A DNA stretch of 42,233 nucleotides from Gammaproteobacteria bacterium UBA7449 (GTDB taxonomy: Bacteria; Pseudomonadota; Gammaproteobacteria; Pseudomonadales; Pseudohongiellaceae). A program made the position numbers and the translations under genes. Of the stretch, positions 33,625-42,218 are shown one piece after another; within the stretch, counting starts at the first letter, position 1, and every line of letters starts with the position of its first letter. The stretch covers positions 1-42,233 of the forward strand of contig DLPV01000057.1 in the NCBI GenBank assembly GCA_002477465.1, given 5' to 3'. The notes under the pieces were generated by a model. The model was not told where the DNA came from. It saw nothing but the letters and a program-made list of their open reading frames with translations, and made no database searches.

Positions 33625-34970
33625 CAGAGATGTCCTCGAAAGAAATCGTCGCGCAGCATGATGGCTTTGAGGCCATTGCGCTGCCCTCTCCATTCACCGG
33701 TACCGCCACCGTGCAGGTCGCCAGGCCGCGTATCGCCACCAAAGGTATAGACTGGTCGATCACGGTAAGCCCATACTCTCAGGGCACCTTCTTGATTGGG
33801 TTCTGCAAAGCGTCCTGTCATGGGGTCTATCCAGACGATGCGCCAGATTCTGCCGGTAGACTCTTCATCGGCGCCCGCGATTACATAAGGCCAGTGCTCC
33901 TGGCACCGCTCAGGGTCACCCGCACCACACATGGCCAGGCGGTAGACCTGCGTATCATCGGGATGATCACAGCCAAGCTGGTCCTGGGAATCTTCGCCGC
34001 AGTTATATACATAAATGGATTTACCTTCAGCTGTGGCCAGCGCGTTACCAACCATTGTGGGCTGGGATTTGAAACTAGCGGGGTAAGGTTCGGCCAATTG
34101 GGTATAAACATTGTTCCAGCCAGGAATGTCAGTGCCAGTCTGGGACCAGGTGCCGGCATCCAGCGCGTAAGTGTATAAAGGCTTGCCCCTGAATACCCAT
34201 TGCCGCACACCCGGTGAGCGCTCAAACAGGGACCATTCGCCCTGTTCGCGAGCCAGGGACGGAGCAACAACCGGCTCCCAATTAGTGAGACATGCTCCCT
34301 CGCAGGCTGTACTCGTGGCGGTATCACCATCGAAACTGTAAACCGAAGCGCTGCGATCAGTGGCAAGCATGCGGCCATTGAAAGTACTGCGAATACTGAA
34401 GCCAGGAGGATGCAGGGATGGCGGCCCTACCGGAACGCGTTTGGCTGGCGAATCCCCGCCGAAGCTGCGCCGGGTTCCACCCACTGCATCGCCAGGCTGG
34501 TTGTCCTTAATCGAGGTATAAAGCGGCTGCTCCTCATAGGCCCACTGCAAGGCGCCGTCACGGCGTTCAACGATGGTCCATTCGCCCACCTCTTCGGCAT
34601 CAGCCGCAGCAAAAACTGGATGCCACAGATCAGTGCAGCCTTTGCGCTTGTCTAATTCAGGGAGTTTGATACCCGGCGGGTATGGGCTCATCAGGCCAGC
34701 AGTCACCGTGAGCACGTCGTCATAGCATGCCGGATTGCTGGGAGACTCGCCGCTGTAGCCGTTGCGGAGCTTATGCTGTGGCCACTTATAAAGGGTCATG
34801 CCATTGGTATTCGCGAACACCGGGCCCTCAGGAGTCGCCTCTACTCGAAATCCTGCCGGCATGGGAACGTTGCGGTATGCTTCGGTATACAGTCTTTCAT
34901 CGGCGGCTGAAGCCAGGGCTGGCAAAAGCCCAAGCATTGAAACTATTGAAAGTCGTTTGAGGACATTCAC
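33624..34970 (-). CDS. Secreted triple-repeat protein of the COG4315 / lipoprotein-15 type
   Basis: The 448-aa protein has a signal peptide ending near ALASAADE (about 23). It then has three related units, each with a GxTLY/ASVYSF/KSIYVYN strand, a Cys-rich stretch leading to a Trp (GCTDLWHPV, ACEGACLTNWEPV, RCQEHWPYV), and a WxYxxxPLYT-like strand (WAYEEQPLYT, WVFRGKPLYT, WAYRDRPVYT) followed by D-x-x-PGD or an equivalent. This is the pattern of the secreted repeat of unknown function (PF03640). The proteins are exported and of unknown role, often near cytochromes. It overlaps the next gene and lies 66 bases after the DUF1552 gene. Confidence 0.8.
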   Translation of the reverse strand: MNVLKRLSIVSMLGLLPALASAADERLYTEAYRNVPMPAGFRVEATPEGPVFANTNGMTLYKWPQHKLRNGYSGESPSNPACYDDVLTVTAGLMSPYPPGIKLPELDKRKGCTDLWHPVFAAADAEEVGEWTIVERRDGALQWAYEEQPLYTSIKDNQPGDAVGGTRRSFGGDSPAKRVPVGPPSLHPPGFSIRSTFNGRMLATDRSASVYSFDGDTATSTACEGACLTNWEPVVAPSLAREQGEWSLFERSPGVRQWVFRGKPLYTYALDAGTWSQTGTDIPGWNNVYTQLAEPYPASFKSQPTMVGNALATAEGKSIYVYNCGEDSQDQLGCDHPDDTQVYRLAMCGAGDPERCQEHWPYVIAGADEESTGRIWRIVWIDPMTGRFAEPNQEGALRVWAYRDRPVYTFGGDTRPGDLHGGGTGEWRGQRNGLKAIMLRDDFFRGHL

Positions 34971-35036
34971 TGATTGTTTCCTATTTGATCAAAAGCGTGT
35001 AGGCAAACCGATGCTATTAGGCCCGTGACAGCAGAA

Positions 35037-36386
35037 CTAAGTGACCAGGATTTCGCCGATGTCGCTGGAGGTGTTATTACTCTTGTCACCCCAAGTATCA
35101 ATATCAAGACCCATCAGTTTTTGCGCTGTATAGCCAAGTCGACAGCCCGGCGATCCACCGCCGTCGATATGCAGGCCAGTCTTCACACGGCCGCCTGAAG
35201 TGCCAGCGCTGAACATGGGGATACCATCGATGGCGTGAATCTTGGCAAAAGACTGGTCGGTGGTCGCGTAAATGAAGCTGTTATCCAGCAGCGAACCATC
35301 ACCTTCCTTGAAGTCAGCCAAGGCCTGCACGTAGTAAGCCCACTCTTCCATGGCCCTGCGGGTATACCAGGACGTACGCGGCTGATAACCAAGCACAGGA
35401 TCAACCGCCTCTTCGTGAGTCGCGGTGTGGTGTGGCTTGTCATAACCCGGCTGGGTAGTCGCAGAGAATGCCGAGGCATAAAACATATTGAAGACGCGGG
35501 TCTGGTCACAGGCCACAGCCATCAGCATCAGATCCGTCATCATGCGGTGGCGCTTGGCAACCAGATCGGCATCCAATCCGGTGGGCAGATCCATAGGCTC
35601 TTCCAGCATGACGCAGGCCTCGCGTGGATCTGGCTTGGTCAACTGCAGGTCGAAGCGTCGCTCCAGGTCTCTCAAACCAGTGAAATACTGGTCTAGACGT
35701 TGGCGATCTTCGGCACCAAGGGATTTCTCAAGCTTTTGCGCCTCTTCCTGAACGGCAGTGAGAGCGCTCTTGCGTACCATCACTCGGGGATCCGGGGTAA
35801 ATGTAGCCGCATTGGGATCCTGGAAACCATCACCAAACAGGCGTTGATAAAACCGCAGTGGCGACCATTCCGGTGCGTTCACGGAGTTACCACCCTCGTA
35901 GCTGAAGCTGTCCCTGACATCGCCCGTGGCCGTCGCGCTCAAGCTGCGAAAACGGGTTGCATTGCCAATCTGACGAGCTACCGAGACATCGATCGTTTCA
36001 CCGGGCCGATTTTCCCGCGCAGTGGGTGCAATCCCTGATCGCAGCACCACCCAGCCTGAGTGATGGCAGAGATTCGGGGCATCGTCCTTGAATACATGGA
36101 AGTTAGTGTAGAGATTGATGTGTTGCTGCACCGGCGCCAGAGCCGCGATTTCCTCGGGGAGATCAAAGTTGGGGCCTGTCTGCTTGGGCACAAAGATAGA
36201 CTCGCTCATACCCAGTCCCCAGGACCAGGTGCCGAAGCGCTGCGGGATAGGCATGCCGTCAGCATAGGCGTTGCCGTTCTCGTTCAGAAACACATTGAGC
36301 AGAGGCAGACCTACGGAAACGGCGCCTCCGTGCAGGGTACCCTTGAGAAATCGACGTCGGCTTAGTTTCTGATCCAGCTTTTTCAT
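35037..36386 (-). CDS. Tat-exported DUF1552 protein
   Basis: The 449-aa protein from ATG 36386 has the Tat motif SRRRFLKGTLHGGAVSVGLP (9-28), then the DUF1552 body: PQRFGTWSWGLGM, the FHVFKDDAPNLCHHSG stretch, and the late IYATTDQSFAKIHAIDGIPM and AGTSGGRVKTGLHIDGGGSP. The family is widespread in planctomycetes and myxobacteria next to DUF1592/DUF1588 haem proteins; its function is unknown. A related group (DUF1501) has an alkaline-phosphatase-like fold. The start overlaps the upstream stop by one base (TGATG), so the two are co-translated. A GTG at 36389 is a trivial alternative. Confidence 0.9.
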   Translation of the reverse strand: MKKLDQKLSRRRFLKGTLHGGAVSVGLPLLNVFLNENGNAYADGMPIPQRFGTWSWGLGMSESIFVPKQTGPNFDLPEEIAALAPVQQHINLYTNFHVFKDDAPNLCHHSGWVVLRSGIAPTARENRPGETIDVSVARQIGNATRFRSLSATATGDVRDSFSYEGGNSVNAPEWSPLRFYQRLFGDGFQDPNAATFTPDPRVMVRKSALTAVQEEAQKLEKSLGAEDRQRLDQYFTGLRDLERRFDLQLTKPDPREACVMLEEPMDLPTGLDADLVAKRHRMMTDLMLMAVACDQTRVFNMFYASAFSATTQPGYDKPHHTATHEEAVDPVLGYQPRTSWYTRRAMEEWAYYVQALADFKEGDGSLLDNSFIYATTDQSFAKIHAIDGIPMFSAGTSGGRVKTGLHIDGGGSPGCRLGYTAQKLMGLDIDTWGDKSNNTSSDIGEILVT

Positions 36387-38134
36387 CACTGATTCTCCAC
36401 GCTGGCCAGGCTGGGTTCAGCGCTGGCTCTTTCGGCAGGTGACTTGATTGGGAACGAATCATCTATATTAACCGGAGTTTCCGCTGACCTCACGCTCGAA
36501 AAGGCGTCGGAGAGCGCTATATCGCGCAATAAAGCGGGTAACTTGTAACCATTTACAACAAATCGGTCCTCAAACCACGCTAACGTGTCGCGATCGTGCC
36601 TGAGGGACACAGGCCCGCCGGTACCATAAGCATAGAGCCGATTTACCAGACAGGACGAGAGTTTTGGGTGGTTTCGCGTGGCATGAGCGAGCCCGGCAAT
36701 ATCTTCATAGAAAATACCGTCCAGCTCACCGGCTATCTCCAACTCAGCGCCATCCTCAGTTTCGCGAAACCGGCCGGCCCCGTCGAAATTCTCCAGGGAC
36801 AGACCCATGGGGTCGGTCACCAGGTGGCAGCCCGCGCAAGAGGGGTTTGAATTGTGGGCTGCCAAGCGTTCCTTGGCGGTTCTGGCGTTTTCGTCCTCTA
36901 TAAGCGCCGAAAAATCTACATCGGGTGGTGGGTCCGGCACTTTCTGGCACAGGAAGGTCTCACGCAGCGCTTTGCCCCGCAGCGTGGGTGAGCTGCGCAC
37001 GGAATGGGAATTCACCGCCAGGAAACTGACATGGGTCAGCAACCCAATGCGCGGACTTTCTTCTTCAAATTCATAGGGTACCCAGCCCTGCCTGGTGGGG
37101 GTGTCGTAAACCGTGGCCAGCTGCATCGACATGAAAGTCTTCTTGGTCGTAAACAGATCCCGATAATCGGCTTCCTGGGTAATCAGGTGATCGATAACAG
37201 TCCTTAAGGTCTGCTCTCTCGCGTGCTCCAGCGTGGTGCCGGTAACCATGGGAAAGACATTGGGATCTTTGGCCAGGCTTTCAAATTCATCGAATGTCAT
37301 CAGATCATCGAAGAAGGCACGCATACCGTCCTCGAGACGGGCGCTGGTAAGCATGCGGTTTACCGATCTGGCCAGGCCCTCTTCGGTGTGCAATTCCCCG
37401 GTTTCTGCCGCCAGCAGCAGGGCATCATCCGGCGGCGCATTCCACAGCAGGAAGCTGAGCCGAGAGGCCACGGAATAACTGTCCAGACGCTCCTGCCCCG
37501 GGGCGTCAGGGTCCGGTTCTGCGCGATCCGCTATGAATACGAAATCTGGGCTAATCAAGATAGCCTCAAGGGCCAGAGCCAGCCCATCATAAAAGTCTTC
37601 TGTCTGCTCAGCGGCATAGTCCGCGATCTGCACCAGTTCAGCCAAACGGCTTTCCTCAAGGGGTCGACGCAGCAGTAATCGACCCGCTTCGCCCAGAAAC
37701 AAACCGGTACAGGATGTGTCGGCAGCTGCAATCGATTCCGGGGAACAGGGGATAAGAAAGTCACGGTGCTCTGCATCCACTACCCGGGCGGCAATCGCCG
37801 CGCCAGTTTGCTGAATCTGAGACACCTGATCAGAGGTCACGCCGACAAAAGCGGAGCCTGAGGCCAGCAAGCCGTCAGTGCGGTCCATGGGTGGAATCGG
37901 CGGCAACACGCTATTGGCAACATCTTCGCCGAACACAGCGGCAATGGTATTGGAATACTGTTCTCCGGTTAACAGACGCGTGCGCAGCGGTGAAGCGGCG
38001 CTGTCTGGCTCTGCAGGTTCACTGGGCTGTTGGCCACAGGCCACCAGCAGCCCAGTGAATAGCGTGAGCATCACGCTGCCTGCGGCTTTAGTGCTGGCGA
38101 GAGCTGCTTTCATCATTTCTTCTTGTTTAACCAT
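36386..38134 (-). CDS. DUF1592/DUF1588/DUF1585-type mono-haem lipoprotein
   Basis: The 582-aa protein has a lipoprotein signal ending in LLVAC (Cys about 33). In order it shows RTRLLTGEQYSNTIAAVFG (DUF1587-like), LLLRRPLEESRLAEL (DUF1595-like), SRLSFLLWNAPPDDALL (DUF1592), a GLLTHVSFLAVNSHSVRSSP stretch with LRGKALRETFLC (DUF1588), a haem motif CAGCH in NPSCAGCHLVTDPMG, and a DUF1585-like end (LVNRLYAYGTGGPVS). The single CxxCH predicts one c-type haem. ATG 38134, 38116 or 38113 are all possible starts. With the DUF1552 partner it forms the usual pair; the reaction is unknown. Confidence 0.88.
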   Translation of the reverse strand: MVKQEEMMKAALASTKAAGSVMLTLFTGLLVACGQQPSEPAEPDSAASPLRTRLLTGEQYSNTIAAVFGEDVANSVLPPIPPMDRTDGLLASGSAFVGVTSDQVSQIQQTGAAIAARVVDAEHRDFLIPCSPESIAAADTSCTGLFLGEAGRLLLRRPLEESRLAELVQIADYAAEQTEDFYDGLALALEAILISPDFVFIADRAEPDPDAPGQERLDSYSVASRLSFLLWNAPPDDALLLAAETGELHTEEGLARSVNRMLTSARLEDGMRAFFDDLMTFDEFESLAKDPNVFPMVTGTTLEHAREQTLRTVIDHLITQEADYRDLFTTKKTFMSMQLATVYDTPTRQGWVPYEFEEESPRIGLLTHVSFLAVNSHSVRSSPTLRGKALRETFLCQKVPDPPPDVDFSALIEDENARTAKERLAAHNSNPSCAGCHLVTDPMGLSLENFDGAGRFRETEDGAELEIAGELDGIFYEDIAGLAHATRNHPKLSSCLVNRLYAYGTGGPVSLRHDRDTLAWFEDRFVVNGYKLPALLRDIALSDAFSSVRSAETPVNIDDSFPIKSPAERASAEPSLASVENQ

Positions 38135-38204
38135 AATTATTCTAAATTACCTGACCGGATCGCCCGGTCAAGCCCTTATTCCGCCAGCCGCGAGCAGGAT
38201 GCGA

Positions 38205-39530
38205 CTAGCGCTGCCGAGCCACCTGCTCTGGGGTAACAATACCGGCCGCATTTTCCCATGAGTGACGAATGAAAGTGGCAACTGCCGCGACTTCCTCATC
38301 ATCCAGGGTGTACTGATACTCTTCCATCACTTCACGCCATTTTGGCGGCAAGGGTGGCGTTGGCACGTGTGGACCGTACAGAATGGCGTTGATCATCGAG
38401 GCCGGGTTTTCGTCCTGAACCACCAGGCTGCCGCGGTTCAGTTGCGGCGCCATTTCGGGGTCACCGGCACCGGTGGGCAAGTGACAGGTACCACAGTGCA
38501 GGTTGTAAATAGTTCTGCCGCGTCCCATGAGTCCGGCATCAGGTTCCGCGGTACTGCGATCCGAGACTGGAGCAAGAGACTTCAGGTAAGTTGCCATCGC
38601 ATCAATATCGTCGTCTGCAAGATAGCGGGTGCTGTTTAGAATGACTTCATTCATAGGTCCAAACGACTCGAGAATGTCATTGCGTGCTGTCTTAAGATAG
38701 CTGGCCACGTCATCGTGGGACCAGAGCGCGAGGCCACGATCATAGGATGTGAGGTTTGGTGCTGACCAGACGCGGTATTCGCCACTACTGACCAGATCCA
38801 TATACTCACCACCGCTCATGTGAGCGTCCAACTGCGCAGCGCCAATTGCATTGCGCGGCGTGTGGCAGGCGCTGCAATGGGCCAGGGCTTCTATCAGGTA
38901 GGCCCCGCGATTCCATTCTGCAGACTGATCGGGTTCCGGTTCTAAGGCTCCAGCATCAAAATAGGGTACTTTCCAGAACGCCACCAGGGCTCGCAGATTG
39001 AAAGGAAATTCCAGTTCGTTTTCCAGCGGCGACTGATTCACTGGCTCAATGGACTGCAGGTAGGCGTACATGGCGGCGATGTCTTCATCGCTGGCTTTGG
39101 TATATGAGGTATAGGGAAAGGCCGGATACAAGTGCTCACCATTGGGTCGAATACCGTGGCGCAGCGAATTCATGAAATCCCAATCTGACCAAGTGCCAAT
39201 CCCGGTTTCCGGGTCAGGCGTGATATTGGTGGAGTAAATCGTGCCGAAAGGGGTTTCAAAGGCTAGGCCACCCGCCATGAACTCACCGTCATTGGTGGTG
39301 TGGCAACTGGCACAGTTTGCTGCCGTAACCAGATACTCACCCCGGGCAATCAGTTCGCTTTCAGCAATCTGCTCCGTCAACAATGGCCCCTCCCCTTTGA
39401 TAGCGGGAGAGCGCAACAGGATAAAGGCAGCAATCAATACCAGCAGTACAAGTCCTGACAACAGGATATGGCGAATCTTAAGAGACAAATCTGATACTCG
39501 TTGTTGGGCTGGCGGCGTCAAGCAGCGCAC
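38205..39530 (-). CDS. Membrane-anchored tri-haem cytochrome c (alcohol/gluconate dehydrogenase cytochrome subunit type)
   Basis: The 441-aa protein has one N-terminal membrane segment (about 22-40) and three haem motifs: CASCH (73-77), CSACH (219-223) and CGTCH (346-350). The first domain reads YLVTAANCASCHTT, then FGTIYSTNITPDPETGIG and GEHLYPAFPYTSYTKASDED, matching the AdhB/gluconate-dehydrogenase cytochrome c family. Those subunits take electrons from quinoprotein or FAD dehydrogenases and pass them to ubiquinone or oxidases. No dehydrogenase of that type is adjacent. The FAD dehydrogenase at 21520-23771 is the nearest candidate partner. It lies 70 bases upstream of the DUF1592 gene. The start may be GTG 39530 or TTG 39488. 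Confidence 0.9.
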   Translation of the reverse strand: MRCLTPPAQQRVSDLSLKIRHILLSGLVLLVLIAAFILLRSPAIKGEGPLLTEQIAESELIARGEYLVTAANCASCHTTNDGEFMAGGLAFETPFGTIYSTNITPDPETGIGTWSDWDFMNSLRHGIRPNGEHLYPAFPYTSYTKASDEDIAAMYAYLQSIEPVNQSPLENELEFPFNLRALVAFWKVPYFDAGALEPEPDQSAEWNRGAYLIEALAHCSACHTPRNAIGAAQLDAHMSGGEYMDLVSSGEYRVWSAPNLTSYDRGLALWSHDDVASYLKTARNDILESFGPMNEVILNSTRYLADDDIDAMATYLKSLAPVSDRSTAEPDAGLMGRGRTIYNLHCGTCHLPTGAGDPEMAPQLNRGSLVVQDENPASMINAILYGPHVPTPPLPPKWREVMEEYQYTLDDEEVAAVATFIRHSWENAAGIVTPEQVARQR

Positions 39531-39775
39531 AAATATAGTGCGCCCTCATGTTCATCAGGGCCAGCTCATGCAAAAAAAAGCAAAGGCAGATTAGGCGTTA
39601 TCACCAATGCCCTGTCAATGGGCCAAATCCCCTACAAAAGCCTGCTATTGAAACATTTTGTGTTTTGCCTTATGTGCGGCGACCCCGGTGAGCGATCGCC
39701 TGAATTTTGCGGTAGCATGGCACGCATTGAATCAAGCTGCGCGCGGAAACTCGCGCCCCAAACACTTATTCTTGA

Positions 39776-39781
39776 TGAGGA
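39776..39781 (+). promoter_or_regulatory. Ribosome binding site that decides a GTG start
   Basis: TGAGGA lies 7 bases before GTG 39789. The frame is open for 96 further codons upstream, but without a signal or family similarity, so this site is used to place the start of the creatininase-like gene. Confidence 0.7.
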
Positions 39782-39788
39782 TTTGACA

Positions 39789-40664
39789 GTGAACTTTCCC
39801 GAGCACTTTTCTGCATTGAAGCAATACGCCTTGCTCCCGCTCGCTCTCTGCGCTTGCAGTGCTTTCGCGCAGAATAACGAGTTGGACGAGTGGCAAAGTA
39901 CGGAACGACCAATCGCTGCAGGCCAGTCGTATTGGCTGGAAGAACTCACCTCGATGGAAATACGGGATCTCATCGCCGACGGGACTTCCACTGTAATCAT
40001 CGCAACCGGTGGTATCGAAGAGAATGGGCCATACCTCGCCACCGGCAAGCATAATCTGATTCTCGAAGCCGCCTGCCCCGCTATCGCCGCAGAGTTAGGC
40101 AACGCAATGTGTGCACCCATCGTCAAGTTCGTGCCGGAAGGCAGTATTGAGCCACCTTCAGGTGCGATGCTTTACCCCGGTTCGATTAGCCTCAGTGCAG
40201 CAACCTATGAAGCACTGCTTGGCGATATCGCCAGCAGCCTCAAGCAGGCAGGTTTCTCCGACATTGTAATGATCGGTGACAGCGGAGGTAATCAACGCGG
40301 CATGGCGAATGTCGCCGATAAACTGGCAGAGGCCTGGTCGGGCGAAGCCACTGACATTCATTTCATCCGTGAGTTTTACGATCCGGGCTGGGTAGAAACC
40401 GAGCAATTCACCGAGCGAGAGCTGGGGGTTGCCGAGACCCAGCGCGATGGCTATCACGACGACATCTGGGTCACCGCGATGATGATGGTGACAGACCCTG
40501 ATCAGGTGCGCTACCAGCAGCGCGTGGATGCAGGGCTCGCTTCCATCAATGGCGTCGCCATCACACCACTGGCCGAGACGATCCAACTTGGCAAGGATAT
40601 GATTAACTTTCGCGCCGAATATACTGCTGCGGCAATTCGCGCTGCGATTTCTGACAACAAATAA
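39789..40664 (+). CDS. Secreted creatininase-family protein with altered metal ligands
   Basis: The 291-aa protein has a signal peptide ending SAFAQ (about 28). The family core is visible as IATGGIEENGPYLATGKHNL (71-90), IVKFVPEG, YPGSISLS and MIGDSGGN (161-168). Classical creatininases have E-x-H-G and a nearby Asp as metal ligands, then HAGE. Here these read E77-E-N79-G, His88 and HDDI (223-226). One ligand pair is therefore substituted, as in a divergent exported branch of the family. Amidohydrolase activity on a cyclic amide or similar substrate is inference. A carboxypeptidase follows after 21 bases in the same direction. Confidence 0.82.
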   Translation: MNFPEHFSALKQYALLPLALCACSAFAQNNELDEWQSTERPIAAGQSYWLEELTSMEIRDLIADGTSTVIIATGGIEENGPYLATGKHNLILEAACPAIAAELGNAMCAPIVKFVPEGSIEPPSGAMLYPGSISLSAATYEALLGDIASSLKQAGFSDIVMIGDSGGNQRGMANVADKLAEAWSGEATDIHFIREFYDPGWVETEQFTERELGVAETQRDGYHDDIWVTAMMMVTDPDQVRYQQRVDAGLASINGVAITPLAETIQLGKDMINFRAEYTAAAIRAAISDNK

Positions 40665-40685
40665 AATTTCCAGGCACTAGAAAAA

Positions 40686-42218
40686 ATGAATCGAATAACA
40701 GCTCTAATAGTCCTCTGCATGACCTTGCTGCTAGCACTCAATACCGCGATTGCCGCCGAGCAGGAAGAGACCGTCACCATCGACATCCCGGAACCGACTC
40801 GCTTCGTGAGCGAGCATTCCGGCCGCTTCAATGGCGAACGCATTGACTATCAGGCGGTAGCAGGTGAAACCTATATCAGGGACCTTGAAGGCGAGCCCAG
40901 AGCATCCATTTTCACTTTTGCTTACACCAAGACAAACCTGACGGAAAAAGAAGTGAGACCTGTCACTTTTATATGGAATGGCGGACCAGGCTCATCCTCA
41001 ACCTGGTTACATATGGGTAGCTACGGGCCCAAGCGCATAGTAGTGCCATCCGATGCGAGGCATGCTGGGTTGCCGCCTTACCCTGTTGTAGATGCGCAGG
41101 AGACAATCCTCGATGTCAGCGATCTGGTTTTCATCGATCCAGTGGGCACCGGCTTTTCCCGCGCCCTCGGCGAGAATGAAGGCAAGGACTTCTGGGGGCT
41201 GGATGAAGACGCAGAATCCATGGCGGACTTCATTGCCACCTGGATTACCGAACATGGACGCTGGAATTCACCCAAATTCTTGCTCGGGGAAAGTTTTGGT
41301 ACGACCCGTGCAGCCGCCGTCGCCAAACTGATGGAGGAAGATCGCTCCATAAGCCTCAACGGCATTGTGTTTGTTTCCCAGGCTCTCGACTACCAGGGTT
41401 CTACCCCTTACGTGCGCGACAATTTGGTTTCCTTTATCACTTATGTACCTACGATGGCTGCAACTGCCTTGTATCATGGACGCGTGCAACCACCCCCGGA
41501 AAGCCAGGAGGTATTCCTGCGGCAATCACGTGAGTTTGCAGTCAATGAGTACCTGCCAGCTCTGTTCAAAGGCAACACGATCACACCGGAAGAATACATC
41601 GCGGTACGTGACCGACTGGCCTATTTCACAGGCCTGAGCACCGACTACATCGACAAGGCCAATCTCAGGGTTCAGGGCAACCGCTTCGTTAAGGAATTGC
41701 TCAGGGACGAAGGCGTCTCTGTAGGCAGGCTGGACTCCCGTTATACCGAAGACGAAATCGACGACCTGGCTGCCCAGACTTCGAGAGATGCAGCGAGTGA
41801 CGCAATCTCCGGCGCTTATAAAGCATCCCTAATGTCCTATATGCGCAGTGAGCTTGGAGTAGATTGGAATCGCCAGTATCTAAACCCTGCCGACCCCGGG
41901 CTCAGCAGCAACTGGCGTTGGCGCCGAGTCCCGGACGGCTCCTCCTGGGAACCGGCCTACGTGAACACGGCGCACGATCTATCCACCGCCCTGCGTATCA
42001 ACCCTGCGCTGAAGGTGCTGGTCGCGTCCGGCTACTTTGACATGGTTACACCATTCTTTGATGCCGAGTACACCCTGAACCGTCACGGCATTCGCGCAGA
42101 GCAGGTGGAGTATGAGTATTACCAGGGGGGACACATGATGTATGTGAACGAACCTTCACGGCTCGAACTGCTGCAGGACACACGGCGCTTTATTCAAGCT
42201 CAGTCGCCAAGCAGATAA
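40686..42218 (+). CDS. Secreted S10-family serine carboxypeptidase-like peptidase
   Basis: The 510-aa protein has a signal peptide (about 1-23, ending AIAA). The alpha/beta hydrolase core includes IWNGGPGSSSTWLHMGSYGP (96-115) with the oxyanion-hole glycines, LLGESFGTTRA with nucleophile Ser203, Asp452 in ASGYFDMVTPFF and His483 in YYQGGHMMY. This is the Ser-Asp-His triad of the peptidase S10 family, which trims C-terminal residues from peptides at acidic pH. Bacterial members are exported. The creatininase-like gene lies just upstream, so the two probably share a transcript and could jointly process peptide or amide substrates (inferred). The gene ends 15 bases before the window edge. Confidence 0.92.
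   Translation: MNRITALIVLCMTLLLALNTAIAAEQEETVTIDIPEPTRFVSEHSGRFNGERIDYQAVAGETYIRDLEGEPRASIFTFAYTKTNLTEKEVRPVTFIWNGGPGSSSTWLHMGSYGPKRIVVPSDARHAGLPPYPVVDAQETILDVSDLVFIDPVGTGFSRALGENEGKDFWGLDEDAESMADFIATWITEHGRWNSPKFLLGESFGTTRAAAVAKLMEEDRSISLNGIVFVSQALDYQGSTPYVRDNLVSFITYVPTMAATALYHGRVQPPPESQEVFLRQSREFAVNEYLPALFKGNTITPEEYIAVRDRLAYFTGLSTDYIDKANLRVQGNRFVKELLRDEGVSVGRLDSRYTEDEIDDLAAQTSRDAASDAISGAYKASLMSYMRSELGVDWNRQYLNPADPGLSSNWRWRRVPDGSSWEPAYVNTAHDLSTALRINPALKVLVASGYFDMVTPFFDAEYTLNRHGIRAEQVEYEYYQGGHMMYVNEPSRLELLQDTRRFIQAQSPSR

Noticed and set aside
32965..34178. Long plus-strand ORFs opposite the 32542-34970 genes
   Set aside because: They are shadows of exported proteins with signal peptides, repeats and TGATG coupling on the minus strand.
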